A stretch of 42,906 bases of DNA from an uncultured Shinella sp. (GTDB lineage Bacteria > Pseudomonadota > Alphaproteobacteria > Rhizobiales > Rhizobiaceae): NCBI RefSeq assembly GCF_946479415.1, contig NZ_CAMLFY010000027.1:1-42906 (forward strand), given 5' to 3'. The notes beneath the pieces were generated by a model. It worked only from the letters and a program-made list of their open reading frames with translations. It searched no databases and was not told where the DNA came from. Within the stretch, counting starts at the first letter, position 1. Each line of letters starts with the position of its first letter. Shown here in pieces: positions 41,294 to 42,906 of this stretch. Position numbers and translations under genes: made by a program.

Positions 41294-42436
41294 ATGATTT
41301 ATATATGGCAGTCCGCCCTATGGCCGAAATTCGATTGGAACATTGACCGCCTTACATCGAGGATTGCGGTCGTGCGTCTTGATCAAGGCAGGCTAATTGG
41401 CCGCGTCGAGAGCCTCGGCTTTCGTACGCGCGAGGCAACATTTCTACGAGCGTTGACAGATGATGTTGTAAAATCGTCAGCGATCGAGGGAGAGCAGCTG
41501 GATGAGCAACAGGTTCGATCCTCGCTTGCCAGGCGGCTCGGCATCGATATCGATGGATTTGTAACTCCAAGTCGCTCCGTGGAGGGCATCGTCCATATCA
41601 CGCTCGATGCCACGATCAATTACGCAGCCCCGCTGACGGCAGAGCGACTGTTCCAATGGCATGCAGCTCTATTCCCGACTGGTCGCAACGAATGGGGCCA
41701 CAAGCTTCGGGTCGGCGACTGGCGTGACGACTCTGGCGGCCGTATGGAAATCGTTTCCGGCGCATTCGGGTACGAAAAAGTCCACTATGTTGCTCCACCC
41801 GCAGATCGGGTGGAAGCTGAGATGTCAGCGTTCCTTGAGTGGTTCAACGAGCCGCACGAACAGGATCCTCTCGTCAAAGCAGCCATTGCTCATCTCTGGT
41901 TCGTTGCTATTCACCCTTTCGGCGATGGAAACGGACGCATAACCCGCGCAATCGCCGACATGACACTTGCACGCAGTGGTGGGGGCGCCCAGCGACTTTA
42001 TTCCATGTCCGCAGCAATCGAGCGATCCCGCATCGGGTCCTATGAAGCTCTGCAATCAATTACCAGCAAGGATAGCCTTGACATCACGAACTGGATCGAG
42101 TGGTTCCTCGATCGTCTGGGTAATGCTGTGGGTGAGGCGCTGCTGACCCTCGACAACGTGATGCTGAAAAATGAGTTCTGGCAGACCCATGCCGCAGGCG
42201 ATCTTAACACGCGACAAGCCAAGGTCCTCAACCGTCTGCTGGAAGGAAACTTCCAAGGCAAGCTTACATCGACCAAGTGGGCAAAATTGACGAACGCATC
42301 CCAGGACACAGCATCTCGCGACATTGTAGACCTGATGGCTAAAGGCATCCTGCAAAAAGGCGAGGCTGGCGGACGAAGCACGGCCTACGAATTGGTTTTG
42401 AGCTTTCCAACGAACCACGCTTCTCAATCTGGGTAA
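41294..42436 (+). CDS. Fic-family protein (DUF4172 type)
   Basis: 380 aa. N-terminal DUF4172-like part (IYIWQSALWPKFDWNIDRL), an inhibitory helix with S-x-x-x-E-G (SSAIEG, residues 61-66), the Fic core HPFGDGNGR at 207-215, and a C-terminal winged-helix-like part (LLEGNFQGKLTSTKWAKLTNASQDTASRDIVDLMAKGILQ, about 310-360). Fic proteins usually transfer AMP to a Tyr/Thr of a target; the target is unknown. Start 41294 is chosen by fit to the family; no strong ribosome site is seen. The C-terminal domain may bind the palindromic array upstream. Confidence 0.9.
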   Translation: MIYIWQSALWPKFDWNIDRLTSRIAVVRLDQGRLIGRVESLGFRTREATFLRALTDDVVKSSAIEGEQLDEQQVRSSLARRLGIDIDGFVTPSRSVEGIVHITLDATINYAAPLTAERLFQWHAALFPTGRNEWGHKLRVGDWRDDSGGRMEIVSGAFGYEKVHYVAPPADRVEAEMSAFLEWFNEPHEQDPLVKAAIAHLWFVAIHPFGDGNGRITRAIADMTLARSGGGAQRLYSMSAAIERSRIGSYEALQSITSKDSLDITNWIEWFLDRLGNAVGEALLTLDNVMLKNEFWQTHAAGDLNTRQAKVLNRLLEGNFQGKLTSTKWAKLTNASQDTASRDIVDLMAKGILQKGEAGGRSTAYELVLSFPTNHASQSG

Positions 42437-42512
42437 AGTCAAACCGGTTGGCGGTGAGGCAACCCCGAGACCGCCTGATGCACGTACTTGGCTCCTCGCA
42501 TTTATCACGAGG

Positions 42513-42906
42513 TGAACCGCCCCGGCTTTACCGGAGACCGTTTGGTTTAAGTTATGCGGCCATGGCTGGCGCGTCCAGCATGTCGTAATATCGTTCTTCG
42601 GCCTCGGCAGGTGGAATGTTTCCAATGGGCTCCAGAAGACGCCTGTTGTTGAACCAATCGACCCATTCCAGCGTGGCGAACTCCACGGCTTCGAAGTTTC
42701 GCCACGGTCCTCGCCGATGGATGACCTCGACCTTGTAAAGACCGTTGATCGTTTCGGCGAGAGCGTTGTCGTAGCTGTCGCCGACACTTCCGACAGACGG
42801 CTCTATGCCTGCTTCCGCCAGCCGCTCGGAATAGCGAATGGACACATATTGGGCAGATTCAACCGGTCGCTGCAACACCTTCGATCATATCCGATTTAAG
42901 CAGGCC
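42513..42906 (-). mobile_element. End of an IS3-family element, running off the window
   Basis: A terminal repeat at 42513-42539 (plus strand TGAACCGCCCCGGCTTTACC and on) starts with TG as expected. The transposase end lies just inside. The sequence beyond about 42845 no longer reads as transposase, so a junction with other DNA may lie near the window edge. Confidence 0.75.
42552..42878 (-). CDS. IS3-family transposase OrfB, C-terminal part
   Basis: The frame contains YVSIRYSERLAEAGIEPSVG, SYDNALAETINGLYKVEV, GPWRNFEAVEFATLEWVDWF and NNRRLLEPIGNIPPAEAEERY, the rve core end with its catalytic Glu (NALAET). The expected HHSDRG(S/V)Q before YVSIRY is replaced by RPVESAQ, so the gene is cut or rearranged there and cannot be functional as it stands. 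Confidence 0.8.
   Translation of the reverse strand: MLQRPVESAQYVSIRYSERLAEAGIEPSVGSVGDSYDNALAETINGLYKVEVIHRRGPWRNFEAVEFATLEWVDWFNNRRLLEPIGNIPPAEAEERYYDMLDAPAMAA

Overview
The window looks like accessory DNA from a plasmid, or an integrated plasmid-like element, of a Rhizobiaceae-type alphaproteobacterium (Hyphomicrobiales). The reasons are high G+C, rhizobial-style plasmid genes (ArdC, a ParB-like protein, a very large methylase-helicase, a DUF3991/TOPRIM protein), TRAP uptake of sugar acids, GGAAC-N17-GTT promoters of the alphaproteobacterial EcfG type, and many insertion-sequence fragments. No rRNA, tRNA, CRISPR array, replication gene or oriT was recognised.

Region 1 (about 0.6-16.9 kb) is a plasmid maintenance and anti-defence block. 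Almost every gene is on the minus strand: an ArdC antirestriction protein, a conserved unknown, a frameshifted Cys-motif protein, a ParB-like protein, a 1701-aa DarB-like methylase/helicase, another unknown, a DUF3991-TOPRIM protein, a 60-aa protein, a secreted thermonuclease, an SSB and a TrbM-like protein. Two toxin-antitoxin cassettes, phd/vapC-like and mqsRA-like, interrupt it on the plus strand. At least six minus-strand genes are preceded, about 90-205 nt upstream, by related G+C-rich hairpins. In one pair of hairpins the differences are limited to one compensated base pair and two loop bases. This is the best candidate for an undescribed element, possibly single-stranded-DNA promoters of a conjugative leading region or structured leaders.

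Region 2 (16.9-21.6 kb) holds an XRE regulator with a duplicated AT-rich site, a doubly frameshifted exported protein, a HigBA-like pair with a frameshifted toxin, and a two-gene enzyme operon (PEP-mutase/isocitrate-lyase fold plus a saccharopine-dehydrogenase-like oxidoreductase). The operon is divergent from a TetR regulator, with a large inverted repeat between them.

Region 3 (21.9-25.7 kb) has small stress-type genes. Four EcfG-like promoters lie in about 2.2 kb, in front of a small acidic protein, a 57-aa protein, a Fet4-like membrane protein and an exported protein.

Region 4 (26.4-34.6 kb) starts with an IS3 remnant. It then holds a minus-strand operon gntR-dctPQM-dehydrogenase-uxuA-uxuB with a clear promoter and a GntR operator. 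The most coherent reading is TRAP uptake of a hexonate such as L-gulonate, then oxidation to D-fructuronate, reduction to D-mannonate and dehydration to 2-keto-3-deoxygluconate.

Region 5 (34.7-42.9 kb) is a scrapyard with live genes between fragments: an IS30 remnant that cuts a RidA-like gene, a PLP aminotransferase with a divergent LysR regulator, a fragment of an aspartate-dehydrogenase-like gene, a frameshifted zeta toxin with an antitoxin stub, an almost complete ISNCY-type element, a decayed SRAP gene, a Fic protein with a four-part palindromic upstream array, and the end of an IS3 element at the window edge.

Several genes, including three toxins, are broken by single-base losses, mostly in short homopolymers. 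This may be real decay or consensus error, and raw reads should decide before the toxins are called inactive.
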